Assembly: GCF_015223065.1 (NCBI RefSeq)
Contig: NZ_JADFBY010000001.1
Coordinates: 1,230,597-1,294,596, forward strand
Length of the DNA: 64,000 bases
DNA from: Mucilaginibacter sp. JRF
GTDB taxonomy: Bacteria; Bacteroidota; Bacteroidia; Sphingobacteriales; Sphingobacteriaceae
Reading direction: 5' to 3'
In this document: piece after piece, positions 9,128 to 17,880 of the stretch
Position numbering within the stretch: position 1 is the stretch's first letter
Layout: each line of letters starts with the position of its first letter
Notes under the pieces: model-generated
What the model was told of the DNA's origin: nothing
The model's input: only the letters and a program-made list of their open reading frames with translations
Database searches by the model: none
Position numbers and translations under genes: made by a program

Positions 9128-9976
9128 ATGCTAAAGCAATTTATTGCTATCACCTGTTTGGCGGGCTTTTTGTTTACAGCCTGTCAATCAGTATCTAACG
9201 GTAATTTATCTACGGATAGTCTTTCAAATACAGGTTCATCAACCGATTCAATAAAAACTGTACACGCAAAACCTGCTGATGCAACAACCATACTTTCGAG
9301 GCCACAAGTGCCTGTAATTTGCTATCACCAAATACGTGAATGGCGGCCGCGTGATTCGGAAAGCGCTAAGGATTACATCATCGAACCTGAAAACTTCAAG
9401 GCACAAATAAAAATGCTGGCCGATAGTGGCTACCATACCATTTTGCCCGGTCAGTTATATGATTACCTGGTGTACGGCAAAGAGCTGCCAAGCAAGCCGG
9501 TAATGCTTACGTTTGATGATACCGACCTTGACCAGTATACCATAGCCGCACCCGAACTTAAAAAGTATGGCTACAAGGCTGTGTATTTTATCATGACGGT
9601 ATCAATAGGCCGGACAAATTACATGAATAGCGAGCAGATCAAAGAATTATCTGACGAGGGTAATATCATCGCCAGCCATACCTGGGATCATCATAACTTT
9701 AAAAAGCTTACCGGCGATGATTGGAAAATACAATTAGATAAACCAACCAAACGCCTTGAAGATATAACCGGTAAAAAGATTGAATACTTTGCCTACCCTT
9801 TCGGTTTATGGAATACCGATGGTTTACCCGAATTAAAGATCAGGGGCATTAAGCTGGCTTTCCAACTATCAGCCAAACGCGACCAGCAAGATCCGTTGAT
9901 GACCGTTCGTCGCATATTGGGCAGCGGCCACTGGAGCGCGAAAACATTGCATAATAACATGAAAAATAGCTTTTAA
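9128..9976 (+). CDS. Lipoprotein polysaccharide deacetylase (NodB domain, CE4)
   Basis: 282 aa. The signal sequence ends in a lipobox, LFTAC, with Cys near residue 19, so the mature protein should be a lipid-anchored envelope protein. A low-complexity Ser/Thr/Asp linker leads to a NodB domain: VPVICYHQI, MLTFDDT (catalytic base Asp and metal-binding Asp), SHTWDHH (metal-binding His-x3-His) and FAYPFG. Such enzymes remove N- or O-acetyl groups from peptidoglycan, chitin-like or exopolysaccharide chains. A strong terminator follows directly. Substrate is not determinable. Confidence 0.9.
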   Translation: MLKQFIAITCLAGFLFTACQSVSNGNLSTDSLSNTGSSTDSIKTVHAKPADATTILSRPQVPVICYHQIREWRPRDSESAKDYIIEPENFKAQIKMLADSGYHTILPGQLYDYLVYGKELPSKPVMLTFDDTDLDQYTIAAPELKKYGYKAVYFIMTVSIGRTNYMNSEQIKELSDEGNIIASHTWDHHNFKKLTGDDWKIQLDKPTKRLEDITGKKIEYFAYPFGLWNTDGLPELKIRGIKLAFQLSAKRDQQDPLMTVRRILGSGHWSAKTLHNNMKNSF

Positions 9977-9981
9977 CAACC

Positions 9982-10020
9982 AAGCCCGAATTGATTAATA
10001 CTTCGGGCTTTGTTGTTTTT
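9982..10020 (+). terminator. Rho-independent terminator after the deacetylase gene
   Basis: AAGCCCGAA (9982-9990), an 11-nt loop, then TTCGGGCTT (10002-10010), followed by TGTTGTTTTT. A perfect 9-bp stem just after the stop of the plus-strand gene. It reaches into the end of the convergent small gene at 10019. Confidence 0.8.
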
Positions 10021-10222
10021 AGTTATCAGTTTTAGTCCGTTCTTCTACCGGAGGCCCCGGGTCGCCACTATCATTATCGGGTGTTACGGTATGTACACGC
10101 TCGTCATCATCTTTCTTTTGCTCGGTGGGTTGATTACCCTTGGCCAGATCGTGTTCATCTTTACCATTTTCAGTCGTTTCCTTTTTAGGATCGCTGTTGT
10201 GATCATTATTCTCAGTCGTCAT
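10019..10222 (-). CDS. Small, highly charged, probably disordered protein
   Basis: 67 aa. Composition is dominated by Asp, Glu, Lys, Asn, Thr and Pro with almost no hydrophobic residues, so it is probably intrinsically disordered. It overlaps the end of the SpoIIAA-like gene by 11 nt on the same strand, which suggests coupled translation and supports it being real. Similar short charged proteins are widespread but poorly described. It could also be a spurious frame, since the composition gives little evolutionary signal. Function unknown. Confidence 0.5.
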   Translation of the reverse strand: MTTENNDHNSDPKKETTENGKDEHDLAKGNQPTEQKKDDDERVHTVTPDNDSGDPGPPVEERTKTDN

Positions 10223-10604
10223 AGGTATTTAGTTTTATATCCTTTCGGGCTATCCATTGTATAGCCTTGTCCATTTCATTCAAATTAAACTGCCTTGATA
10301 TTCCGGGTATCAAAAACCTGAAAAAGCGTGTAATACTGCGTATCATGTTATCGTCGGTAACCACGGCTACCTTATTCCAACGGGCATAATATTTTATGAT
10401 CAGCATGCTGTAAGCTAACATAGCTCCTACTGTAAAATCAGCCAGTCCGCTTTCAGCCAACAGCAAATAATTTACTTCCTGTTGCGTGCCCGCCATGCTG
10501 TTTAAAAGAGGCTCGAGTGTATTTTTTATATCTTTACCGGTTATCCTACCAACAGTGTGTATACCTACTACATGTCCCGGCAACTCATCTATCACACTTA
10601 ACAT
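10212..10604 (-). CDS. SpoIIAA-like STAS/SEC14 domain protein
   Basis: 130 aa. The pattern (short beta start MLSVIDELPGHVVGIHTVG, then ITGKDIKNTLEPLL, then a hydrophobic beta strand and WNKVAVVTDD) matches the SpoIIAA-like family of small alpha/beta proteins, often about 120-130 aa, whose role outside sporulation is largely unknown. No signal peptide or membrane segment. Upstream partner of the disordered small protein, with which it overlaps. No anti-sigma kinase is near. Assignment rests on fold-level pattern, so it is moderately secure. Confidence 0.7.
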   Translation of the reverse strand: MLSVIDELPGHVVGIHTVGRITGKDIKNTLEPLLNSMAGTQQEVNYLLLAESGLADFTVGAMLAYSMLIIKYYARWNKVAVVTDDNMIRSITRFFRFLIPGISRQFNLNEMDKAIQWIARKDIKLNTYDD

Positions 10605-10729
10605 ATCCTGGTATATACTATTATCATAAACATCTGCATAAATTAATTAACCATTGAGCAAACAACATACCATTGCATGCCCTAACACGATTAATTGTAA
10701 TAATTACAGATTTATGTACCTGGTAAAGG

Positions 10730-12196
10730 TCAACTGTCTAATTTTTCGGAGATGTTTTTGATTGCGCGATCGAGGCTTTCGGCAGAGTGATGGAGATCTT
10801 TAATAATGCGGTCACCTTCATCATTGGTAAGGCTTTTATCTTGAACCAAATCAACCAGGCCTAATATATTCGACAGGTGCCTGCGCACTTCGTGCGAATT
10901 TATAAAAGCAAGTTCCTGCTGTTTATTTTTATATATGAGTTGCTCGTAATAGCGTTTTTGCCTTACGCTGCGGTAGAACATAATGATAATGGCCACCAAT
11001 AATCCGGATACAACTACGGCAAAGGTGAGCATCAGGCGCTGGCGTTTATATTGTTCCTCTCGCCGTATAAAATCGCCTGCTATTTGATCTATCTTCATTT
11101 CGGATGAAATGTTGGCTACCTGTACCATATGGTCGGTATGATCTTGCAGGTTAGTTAGCGCCAATGAGAGATATTTTGCAGCCGATGCCCTATCGCTTTC
11201 ACTTAAAGCTATTTGCCCAAGCATCTGATATAAATGATGTTTAAGAAAAGGATTATGATCCTTGCCGATAGCTTTAAAAACTGTATTGATAGTTACCTTG
11301 GCCGAATCATTCATACCTGCCTTATGATAGGCATCAGCCAAGTAGATCAGATCCTCATCACCAAAACTGAATTGACTATCATTTCGTAAGGTATTTATGT
11401 CGTTAATGGCCTTCGGGTATTCACCCTCCGCCATCTCAACAAAATAGGCAGCTCTTTTCCTGAAATTATATATTCCTGTCGGTGCTCTTTTGGGGCTAAG
11501 CAGTAACCGGTAATATTTGTTCAATGAATCACGCTTATTCATCTTAAAATAGATCTCGGCCTTATTGAAATATATAAAGTTTTCGTGATGAAACTGCTTT
11601 GACCTACTGGATGTTGCCATAGCCTCGGCCTGATCGAGATATTGCAGCGATTGCGTAAACAGGTTGTTTTTATAATACAGATCAGAAATATTGATAGCCA
11701 GCAATATATGGCGGTTAATATCATCAAGGGCGATGGCTTCCTTTTGCGCCAGGCGATAATTGATCATAGCAGCGGCGCTGTTGCCCTTTGATGCCTGTAT
11801 AAAAGCTTGATTGCTATGTAATGAGAATAACAGATAATGATTTCCTGTTTTTTGTGCTATAGCTATCGCCTTACTAAAGTTACGTTCGGCTTGATTGTAT
11901 TTGGTGAGTCTTTTTTCAATTACGCCACTAATAAAAAGTTCAAAAGCTGCGGCGTCCTTAGAACGATATTTTTTTAACATGCCGGTCATGTAATTTCGGG
12001 CAGCAGGTATATCCGTAAATGGGGTATTGAAAAAATAGTTATTCAGATAACGGGCAAGGTCACCATCATTTGTGCTTTGCAGGTCATCAACCAGCATCTT
12101 TTTAACTAACGTAGTATCAATACCTTCAGCATGTGTATTAGCTGTTGCTAAACAGAAAAATAAGAGTATTAAATAAATGCTTTTCCGTTTTAGCAT
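10730..12196 (-). CDS. TPR-repeat membrane sensor with kinase dimerisation segment but no ATPase domain
   Basis: 488 aa from ATG 12196 (a GTG two codons earlier is possible). A signal peptide ends near AEG (residue 25). The periplasmic part, to about residue 385, holds degenerate TPR-like helix pairs. One membrane helix (LMLTFAVVVSGLLVAIIIMF) follows, then a short coiled coil, then an H-box-like segment, INSHEVRRHLSNILGLV, with a phosphorylatable His. The protein ends about 45 residues later. In TPR-type histidine kinases of Bacteroidota an ATPase domain comes next; here only about 125 nt of non-coding sequence follows and no N/G boxes exist. It may be phosphorylated in trans or act as an inhibitor or phosphotransfer partner. 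Confidence 0.85.
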   Translation of the reverse strand: MLKRKSIYLILLFFCLATANTHAEGIDTTLVKKMLVDDLQSTNDGDLARYLNNYFFNTPFTDIPAARNYMTGMLKKYRSKDAAAFELFISGVIEKRLTKYNQAERNFSKAIAIAQKTGNHYLLFSLHSNQAFIQASKGNSAAAMINYRLAQKEAIALDDINRHILLAINISDLYYKNNLFTQSLQYLDQAEAMATSSRSKQFHHENFIYFNKAEIYFKMNKRDSLNKYYRLLLSPKRAPTGIYNFRKRAAYFVEMAEGEYPKAINDINTLRNDSQFSFGDEDLIYLADAYHKAGMNDSAKVTINTVFKAIGKDHNPFLKHHLYQMLGQIALSESDRASAAKYLSLALTNLQDHTDHMVQVANISSEMKIDQIAGDFIRREEQYKRQRLMLTFAVVVSGLLVAIIIMFYRSVRQKRYYEQLIYKNKQQELAFINSHEVRRHLSNILGLVDLVQDKSLTNDEGDRIIKDLHHSAESLDRAIKNISEKLDS

Positions 12197-12309
12197 ACGC
12201 ACTCAATAATCACAATTGTCAGTTAAATATAAAAATATCATGTCAAGTATACATTAAAAGAACATATAGTTGTGAAAATATTTTGCTCTCACAGTAAAAT
12301 AGATTTGCC

Positions 12310-12317
12310 TAATTTTG
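12310..12317 (+). promoter_or_regulatory. Putative -7 element (TAATTTTG) of queG
   Basis: TAATTTTG is a perfect TAnnTTTG match 35 nt before the queG ATG. A TTG at 12283-12285 is 24 nt upstream, slightly long. A second perfect match, TAGATTTG, lies at 12300-12307, so the true start point could be either. Confidence 0.4.
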
Positions 12318-12352
12318 CTGAATAATAGTATATCCCCATCGGTACAAAAGCA

Positions 12353-13312
12353 ATGGCATTAAATAATAAAGCCTTATATAGCAAACTAATAAAAGAAGAA
12401 GCCTTGCGGCTTGGTTTTTTGTTTTGCGGTATTGCCAAAGCTGATTTTTTGGAGGATGAAGCCCCGCGACTTGAGAAATGGTTGAATAACAACATGCACG
12501 GCGAAATGCAGTACATGGAAAACCATTTTGATAAACGGCTGGACCCTCGCCTGCTTGTTGAGGGCGCAAAGTCAGTAATATCATTAGGGTTAAATTATTA
12601 TACAGATAAGTTACAAGCCGACCCTGATGCGCCCAAAATATCCAAGTACGCTTATGGCGCCGATTATCATCATGTTATTAAGGATAAGCTAAAACACCTG
12701 CTACAATTTATTCAGGAAAAGATAGGCGATGTTGGCGGGCGGGCATTTGTTGATTCGGCACCGGTGCTGGATAAGGCCTGGGCCAAAAAAGCAGGTTTAG
12801 GCTGGATAGGTAAGAACACCAATCTGATCAATAAGAAATCGGGCTCATTTTACTTTTTGGCTGAGCTGATTATCGATCTGGAGCTGGAATATGATATTGA
12901 ACCCACAGCCGACCATTGCGGAACCTGCACCCGCTGTATTGATGCCTGCCCCACTGATGCCATTGTTGGCCCTTATGTGGTTGATGGCAGCCGCTGTATA
13001 TCATACCTAACTATCGAACTAAAGAATGAGATACCATCGGCCTTTAAAGATAAAATGGACGGATGGATGTTCGGTTGTGATATTTGCCAGGATGTATGCC
13101 CCTGGAACCGGTTTTCGGTTATACATAACGAGCCGGCCTTTAACCCCCACCCCGATCTTTTAGACCTTTCATCGAACGACTGGACAGAACTCACCGAAGA
13201 AACATTTAAAAAGGTATTCCAAAAATCGGCAGTAAAAAGAGCCAAATTCTCAGGGCTTGAGCGAAACATCAAGTTTTTAGATGTACATGAGGTTGATAGT
13301 AAATCGAAATAA
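12353..13312 (+). CDS. queG: Epoxyqueuosine reductase QueG
   Basis: 319 aa. QueG is the cobalamin-dependent iron-sulfur enzyme that reduces epoxyqueuosine to queuosine in the anticodon of tRNAs for Tyr, His, Asp and Asn. The N-terminal domain carries [10 protein letters not shown] and the [11 protein letters not shown] segment with the catalytic Asp. Two [4Fe-4S] motifs follow: [16 protein letters not shown] near residue 188 and [10 protein letters not shown] near residue 242. Length fits QueG without the HEAT-repeat extension seen in some species. ATG 12353 agrees with the family N-terminus. No other queuosine gene is adjacent. Confidence 0.95.
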   Translation: MALNNKALYSKLIKEEALRLGFLFCGIAKADFLEDEAPRLEKWLNNNMHGEMQYMENHFDKRLDPRLLVEGAKSVISLGLNYYTDKLQADPDAPKISKYAYGADYHHVIKDKLKHLLQFIQEKIGDVGGRAFVDSAPVLDKAWAKKAGLGWIGKNTNLINKKSGSFYFLAELIIDLELEYDIEPTADHCGTCTRCIDACPTDAIVGPYVVDGSRCISYLTIELKNEIPSAFKDKMDGWMFGCDICQDVCPWNRFSVIHNEPAFNPHPDLLDLSSNDWTELTEETFKKVFQKSAVKRAKFSGLERNIKFLDVHEVDSKSK

Positions 13313-13456
13313 AAAACCATCATTTTCACAAACAAAAAACACAAATAAGATTGAAAAATCATCAAATAATCAATTTTTAAATAAAATTGATTATTCAAGA
13401 ATATTTAAATACTCAAATCCATCTAAAATTACTTTATTTGCTTCAAAAAGACATAA

Positions 13457-14533
13457 ATGTCGACAAAATACAAGCGAATTATAATAAAAATAGGCTCAAA
13501 TGTACTTACAAGAGCCGATGGACTGCCTGATACAGACCGTATTGAACACCTTGTACAACAAATCGCCGAGGTCAAAAAAAACGGTATTGAGGTTATCCTG
13601 GTATCGTCTGGTGCGGTGGCATCAGGGCGTAGTTTAATTACTGTATCTGACAGATGTGATGCTGTCTCGGCAAGGCAGTTGCTGGCATCTATCGGTCAGG
13701 TAAAACTAATTAATACCTATGCTCAGCTATTTGAGCAGGCTGATATACTTTGCTCGCAGGTATTGGTTACCAAAGAAGACTTTAGGGACAGGCTGCATTA
13801 TCTCAACATAAAAAACTGTCTTGAAATATTACTGCAACACCAGGTAATACCCATTGTTAACGAAAATGATGTGGTATCGGTAACCGAATTAATGTTTACT
13901 GATAATGATGAACTTGCCGGGCTGATAGCATCCATGCTTAACGCGCAGGCATTGATAATACTTACCAATGTGGATGGTATTTATGATGGCAACCCGCAGT
14001 TGGAAACTTCAAAGATAATCATCGAGGTAAACGGCAAAGGTGTTGATCTGTCGGCATTTGTGTCCCAGCGTAAATCGCAGTTTGGGCGTGGAGGTATGAT
14101 CACCAAAACCCACATGGCGCAAAAGGTAGCGCAGCTGGGCATAACCGTACATATCGCTAACGGCACCAGGGATAATATACTCACCAGTATATTAAATGGC
14201 GATATGCCCCACACCCGTTTCATCCCGCAAAAAAATGCTTCGGGGCGAAAAAAATGGATAGCCCATTCAGAAACATCGGCTACGGGCGTGGTTGAACTGA
14301 ACGACGGCGCCAAACAAGCCCTTACATCCGACAAGGCAACGAGCCTGTTGCCTGTAGGCGTTACGGCCATCAATACTGATTTTAAAAAAGGCGACATTAT
14401 TAAATTGATAGATAGCCAAGGCAGTTTGATAGGTTTAGGCAGAGCCGAATACGGTGCCGAAAAAGCGCGCGAACGCATAGGCCAAAAGAACCAAAAGCCA
14501 CTGGTGCATTATGATTATCTTTATCTGCAATAA
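13457..14533 (+). CDS. proB: Glutamate 5-kinase ProB
   Basis: 358 aa. ProB phosphorylates L-glutamate to gamma-glutamyl phosphate, the committed and usually proline-inhibited step of proline synthesis. The amino acid kinase fold is visible: IIIKIGSNVL, VSSGAVASG, PIVNENDVVS and TDNDELAG, ILTNVDGIYDG, and GRGGMITK. The C-terminal part (from about residue 275) is a PUA domain. proA starts 9 nt after the stop, giving a proBA operon that ends at the hairpin at 15818. A TTTATTTG element 16 nt before the ATG (13433-13440) is a weak promoter candidate. Confidence 0.95.
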   Translation: MSTKYKRIIIKIGSNVLTRADGLPDTDRIEHLVQQIAEVKKNGIEVILVSSGAVASGRSLITVSDRCDAVSARQLLASIGQVKLINTYAQLFEQADILCSQVLVTKEDFRDRLHYLNIKNCLEILLQHQVIPIVNENDVVSVTELMFTDNDELAGLIASMLNAQALIILTNVDGIYDGNPQLETSKIIIEVNGKGVDLSAFVSQRKSQFGRGGMITKTHMAQKVAQLGITVHIANGTRDNILTSILNGDMPHTRFIPQKNASGRKKWIAHSETSATGVVELNDGAKQALTSDKATSLLPVGVTAINTDFKKGDIIKLIDSQGSLIGLGRAEYGAEKARERIGQKNQKPLVHYDYLYLQ

Positions 14534-14542
14534 AACAAACCG

Positions 14543-15793
14543 ATGAGTTTTAACCACTATTTTGATAATGCCGTGGTGGCGAGCCGTAAAATGGCCTTGC
14601 TAACCAATGATGTTATTAATAAGATACTGACCGAAGTGGCCGCTGCCGCTATCGCTCAAACAGAGTATATTCTTGCCGAAAATAAAAAAGACCTTGACCG
14701 CATGGACAAGGACGACCCAAAATACGACAGGCTAAAACTTACCGCCGAACGCATTAAGGGTATAACTGATGATATTATAGCGGTAACCAAGCTTGATAGT
14801 CCTTTAGGCCGCATACTTGATGACCGGCATCTGGATAATGGCTTGCATATTTCAAAGGTGACTGTGCCGCTTGGCGTTGTTGGCGTTATATATGAGGCAA
14901 GGCCGAATGTTACTTTTGATGTTTTCGCACTGTGTTTAAAAACAGGCAATGTAGCGGTACTAAAGGGCGGCAGTGATGCCGATTTCTCAAACCGCAGCAT
15001 CATCAGTATAATACACGAGGTTCTAAAAAGCAATGATATTGATGTTAACACGGCTACCTTACTGCCTGTCGACCGGGAGGCTACACATGCATTGTTAAAC
15101 GCAGTTGGTAAGGTTGATGTTTTGATACCGAGAGGCAGTCAAAACTTAATCGACTATGTGCGAGATAACAGTAAAGTCCCTGTTATTGAAACAGGGGCGG
15201 GTATTGTGCATACCTACGTGGCTCCCTCAGCAGATATTGACAAAGCTGCTGCCATAGTGTTCAATGCCAAAACCAGGCGTGTAAGCGTATGCAACGCGCT
15301 GGATTGTTTGTTGATCGATGAATCACGCTCAGCTGAGCTGCCCACTATTGTAAAACCATTGGCAGATAAGCAGGTGATCATTTACGCGGATGAACCAGCT
15401 TATGCAATACTCGATGGCAACTACCCTGCCGACCTGCTTCAGCCAGCCCAAACAGAACATTTTGGTACTGAGTTTTTGGATTATAAACTCGCCATAAAAA
15501 CAGTTAAAGGTATTGATGAGGTTTTAGCGCATATAGCCCAATACAGCTCAAAACATAGCGAAGCGATTATTACTGAAGATGATACCGATGCTGCCCGTTT
15601 TACTAATGAAGTTGATGCCGCCGCTGTTTATGTAAATGCCTCTACCGCTTTTACCGACGGCGCTCAATTTGGTTTAGGCGCCGAGATAGGCATAAGTACT
15701 CAAAAACTCCACGCCCGTGGCCCTATGGCGCTTGTCGAGCTTACCAGCTACAAGTGGCTGATAAAGGGTAATGGCCAGGTTAGAACACCCTAA
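14543..15793 (+). CDS. proA: Glutamate-5-semialdehyde dehydrogenase ProA
   Basis: 416 aa. ProA reduces gamma-glutamyl phosphate to glutamate-5-semialdehyde with NADPH, the second proline step. Seen in order: [51 protein letters not shown] and the active-site segment [10 protein letters not shown], with the catalytic Cys near residue 253. [19 protein letters not shown] closes the protein. The conserved VCNALD/E-T pattern here has an Asp; this is a small variation outside the Cys itself. Cotranscribed with proB. Confidence 0.95.
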   Translation: MSFNHYFDNAVVASRKMALLTNDVINKILTEVAAAAIAQTEYILAENKKDLDRMDKDDPKYDRLKLTAERIKGITDDIIAVTKLDSPLGRILDDRHLDNGLHISKVTVPLGVVGVIYEARPNVTFDVFALCLKTGNVAVLKGGSDADFSNRSIISIIHEVLKSNDIDVNTATLLPVDREATHALLNAVGKVDVLIPRGSQNLIDYVRDNSKVPVIETGAGIVHTYVAPSADIDKAAAIVFNAKTRRVSVCNALDCLLIDESRSAELPTIVKPLADKQVIIYADEPAYAILDGNYPADLLQPAQTEHFGTEFLDYKLAIKTVKGIDEVLAHIAQYSSKHSEAIITEDDTDAARFTNEVDAAAVYVNASTAFTDGAQFGLGAEIGISTQKLHARGPMALVELTSYKWLIKGNGQVRTP

Positions 15794-15817
15794 AATTAAC
15801 CCCTTATAAACAAAAAA

Positions 15818-15858
15818 GCAGGATACTACATGCCAGTATCCTGCTGAAGGTTTTTTTT
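15818..15858. terminator. Bidirectional terminator between proA and the 31-aa peptide gene
   Basis: GCAGGATACT (15818-15827), a 7-nt loop, then AGTATCCTGC (15835-15844): a perfect 10-bp stem. On the plus strand it is followed by TGAAGG and eight T (15851-15858); on the minus strand it is followed by six T (the A-run at 15812-15817). It therefore can stop proBA transcripts and those of the opposite small gene. Confidence 0.85.
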
Positions 15859-15870
15859 GTTGGGGTAAAA

Positions 15871-15966
15871 TTACAATAGAAAATAGTTTACCGCCACTGC
15901 AAAGCATACTACTGCAAGGATTAGGCCTTGCAACTTTTGCTCAAAAGTTAAGTTAATGGTATTCAT
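15871..15966 (-). CDS. 31-residue single-span membrane peptide
   Basis: A short frame, ATG 15966 to TAA 15871, encoding 31 aa. Residues 1-11 are polar with one Glu and one Lys (MNTINLTFEQK), and the rest is one hydrophobic helix ending NYFLL, so an N-in/C-out or hairpin-free membrane peptide is expected. It is supported as a real gene by context: a canonical Bacteroidota promoter (15990-16019) ends 23 nt before the ATG and a strong hairpin with a T-run lies 27-60 nt after the stop. No homologue is known to me. Function unknown; it might also be a small regulatory RNA with an incidental frame. Confidence 0.6.
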   Translation of the reverse strand: MNTINLTFEQKLQGLILAVVCFAVAVNYFLL

Positions 15967-15989
15967 ATCTTTATAAAATTAGGGTATCA

Positions 15990-16019
15990 CAAATCTATAT
16001 TCCATTACAAATTTTGCAA
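15990..16019 (-). promoter_or_regulatory. Canonical promoter of the 31-aa peptide gene
   Basis: On the minus strand: TTG (16019-16017), exactly 19 nt, then TAGATTTG (15997-15990), a perfect match to the Bacteroidota sigma-A consensus. The start codon is 23 nt downstream, leaving a leader of about 17 nt. Confidence 0.7.
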
Positions 16020-16084
16020 TAGCTAAATGCATTTTTATTGAATTTTTAATAAAATCATATTTTTAATTTTAAAGTGATTGTGCA

Positions 16085-16123
16085 AAACATTGTTTTATAT
16101 AAAAAATTCAAAAAACAATGTTT
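16085..16123. repeat. 12-bp perfect inverted repeat upstream of the aldehyde dehydrogenase gene
   Basis: AAACATTGTTTT (16085-16096) and AAAACAATGTTT (16112-16123) are exact reverse complements 15 nt apart. There is no T-run directly behind them. It lies about 175 nt before the dehydrogenase ATG and could be a transcription factor site or a weak stem-loop. The rest of 16020-16296 is AT-rich and holds no gene I can support. Confidence 0.5.
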
Positions 16124-16296
16124 CAATACTAACAAACGGAACATATATAGCCCTATTTTAACCGCTACCTTAAGTGTTAAAACAACACTTTGAGCAAATT
16201 TTCACACAAATTCACGCTAAATATATCGTACGTCATATTATTTGGCAGTAAAAACATTTTTCTTGTACGAGCATTTTATTCAAAAGCGCAATCAAG

Positions 16297-17664
16297 ATGA
16301 ATATTTATTCAGTAAATCCATATAACTTAAAAAGAGTAGCGAAATACGCCGCACATAACGATAAGCAGGTTGATAAAAAGATAGATCAAACACATACGGC
16401 ATGGCTTAATTGGCGTAATTCGCCGCAGGCCGAACGTAGCCTCCTGTTACATAAACTATCATCGGTATTAAATGAACGCAAGGATCAACTGGCCGAACTA
16501 ATGGCTTTAGAAATGGGCAAGCCATTAGCCCAAGGCATTGCCGAGGTTGAAAAGTGCGCCGCAGTTTGCGAATACTATGCTGATAATGCTCCCTCATTCC
16601 TGCAAAACCAGATCATCGAAACCGATGCCACTAAAAGTTATGTAAGCTTTCAGCCTATTGGTGTAGTGCTGGCTATAATGCCCTGGAATTTTCCGCTATG
16701 GCAGGTGTTTCGTTTTTTGGCACCGGCATTAGCGACGGGTAATTGCGGCCTGCTTAAACATGCCTCCAACGTTCCGAGTTGCGCTTTGGCCATTGAGGAT
16801 ATGGTTAAGGCAGCAGGCTTTCCGCAACACGTGTTTCAAACATTGTTAGTGGGTAGCGATAAGGTTGACAAGATCATCGCCCACAAACATATACAAGCCG
16901 TTACCCTTACCGGTAGCACAGGCGCAGGCATGAAGGTGGCCCAAAAAGCCGGCTCACTAATCAAAAAAACGGTATTGGAACTTGGCGGAAGCGACGCCTA
17001 CGTAATACTCGGAGATGCCGACCTGGAGCTTGCCGCCAAAACGTGTGTTAACAGCCGATTGATAAATGCCGGGCAAAGCTGCATTGCTGCCAAACGCTTT
17101 ATTGTGGTTAAATCAGTCGAGAAAGAGTTTACCGACCTATTCGTGAAATATATGAAGGAGAAAACCGTGGGCGCCCCATTTGCCGAAGGTACCGATGTTG
17201 GCCCCATGGCCCGTGCCGACCTCCGCGACGAATTACATAAACAGGTAAAGCAAGCCATAAAACAAGGTGCAAAATGTTTATTAGGCGGCGAGGTTACAAA
17301 TGGCGATCATGCGTTTTATCCACCCACGGTACTATCAAAAGTTAAAGAAGGCAACCTGGCTTTTGAGGAAGAATTATTTGGCCCGGTGGCGGCCATTATA
17401 TCCGCAAAGGATGAGAACGATGCCATCAGGTTGGCTAACAAAAGCTCGTTCGGGTTGGGTGCTGCTGTGTTTACCAGGGATGCCGCGCATGGCGAATTAA
17501 TCGCCTCAACTAAACTGGAGGCCGGTTCGTGCTTTGTAAATGCCCTAGTAAAATCAGACCCAAGGTTGCCGTTTGGAGGCATCAAACAGTCGGGTTACGG
17601 GCGCGAATTAGGGTTATTTGGTATTCATGAATTTGTGAATATTAAAACTGTATTTGTAGCGTGA
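16297..17664 (+). CDS. Aldehyde dehydrogenase, succinate-semialdehyde dehydrogenase type
   Basis: 455 aa. NAD(P)-dependent aldehyde dehydrogenase fold: MPWNFPLWQ near residue 128 (Asn that holds the oxyanion), GSTGAG cofactor loop near residue 207, ELGGSDAYV with the general-base Glu near residue 228, and NAGQSCIAAKR with the catalytic Cys near residue 262. The closest pattern is the family that oxidises succinate semialdehyde to succinate, but related enzymes accept other short aldehydes, so the substrate is inferred. Single-gene unit with long AT-rich upstream region. A stem-loop follows at 17751. Confidence 0.88.
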   Translation: MNIYSVNPYNLKRVAKYAAHNDKQVDKKIDQTHTAWLNWRNSPQAERSLLLHKLSSVLNERKDQLAELMALEMGKPLAQGIAEVEKCAAVCEYYADNAPSFLQNQIIETDATKSYVSFQPIGVVLAIMPWNFPLWQVFRFLAPALATGNCGLLKHASNVPSCALAIEDMVKAAGFPQHVFQTLLVGSDKVDKIIAHKHIQAVTLTGSTGAGMKVAQKAGSLIKKTVLELGGSDAYVILGDADLELAAKTCVNSRLINAGQSCIAAKRFIVVKSVEKEFTDLFVKYMKEKTVGAPFAEGTDVGPMARADLRDELHKQVKQAIKQGAKCLLGGEVTNGDHAFYPPTVLSKVKEGNLAFEEELFGPVAAIISAKDENDAIRLANKSSFGLGAAVFTRDAAHGELIASTKLEAGSCFVNALVKSDPRLPFGGIKQSGYGRELGLFGIHEFVNIKTVFVA

Positions 17665-17750
17665 TACTAAAATACACAGATAAAGTAATGATGAATATAA
17701 TTCACATAAAAAATTGATAAACAGCCAACATTAATTTAAATGAAAATGCG

Positions 17751-17790
17751 GCGGAATGCTTATCAAGAAAATTCTTGACCTTTATTCCGC
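17751..17790 (+). other. Nested stem-loop after the aldehyde dehydrogenase gene
   Basis: GCGGAAT (17751-17757) pairs with ATTCCGC (17784-17790), and inside it TCAAGAA pairs with TTCTTGA around AA. It is followed by TTAAATCC rather than a run of T, so it is a poor factor-independent terminator; it may stabilise the 3' end of the transcript. Confidence 0.5.
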
Positions 17791-17864
17791 TTAAATCCTC
17801 TGCTAAAACTTATCACAAAATCGTCAAAATAGAACCTGCTTATAATCGAGTATAAAACATTGAT

Positions 17865-17872
17865 TATCTTTG
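17865..17872 (+). promoter_or_regulatory. Putative -7 element (TATCTTTG) of mnmA
   Basis: Perfect TAnnTTTG match. The ATG of mnmA begins eight bases after its last G, so the predicted mRNA leader is only a few bases long. No good TTG is found at the standard -33 distance. Confidence 0.5.
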
Positions 17873-17880
17873 CGGCTAAT

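Noticed and set aside
10010..10264. Hydrophobic plus-strand frame
   Set aside because: It is antisense to the two small minus-strand genes, whose overlap supports the minus-strand reading.
15674..15907. 77-codon frame on the minus strand across the proA end
   Set aside because: It runs through proA and the terminator hairpin in the wrong frame and has no family likeness; the 31-aa frame is supported instead.
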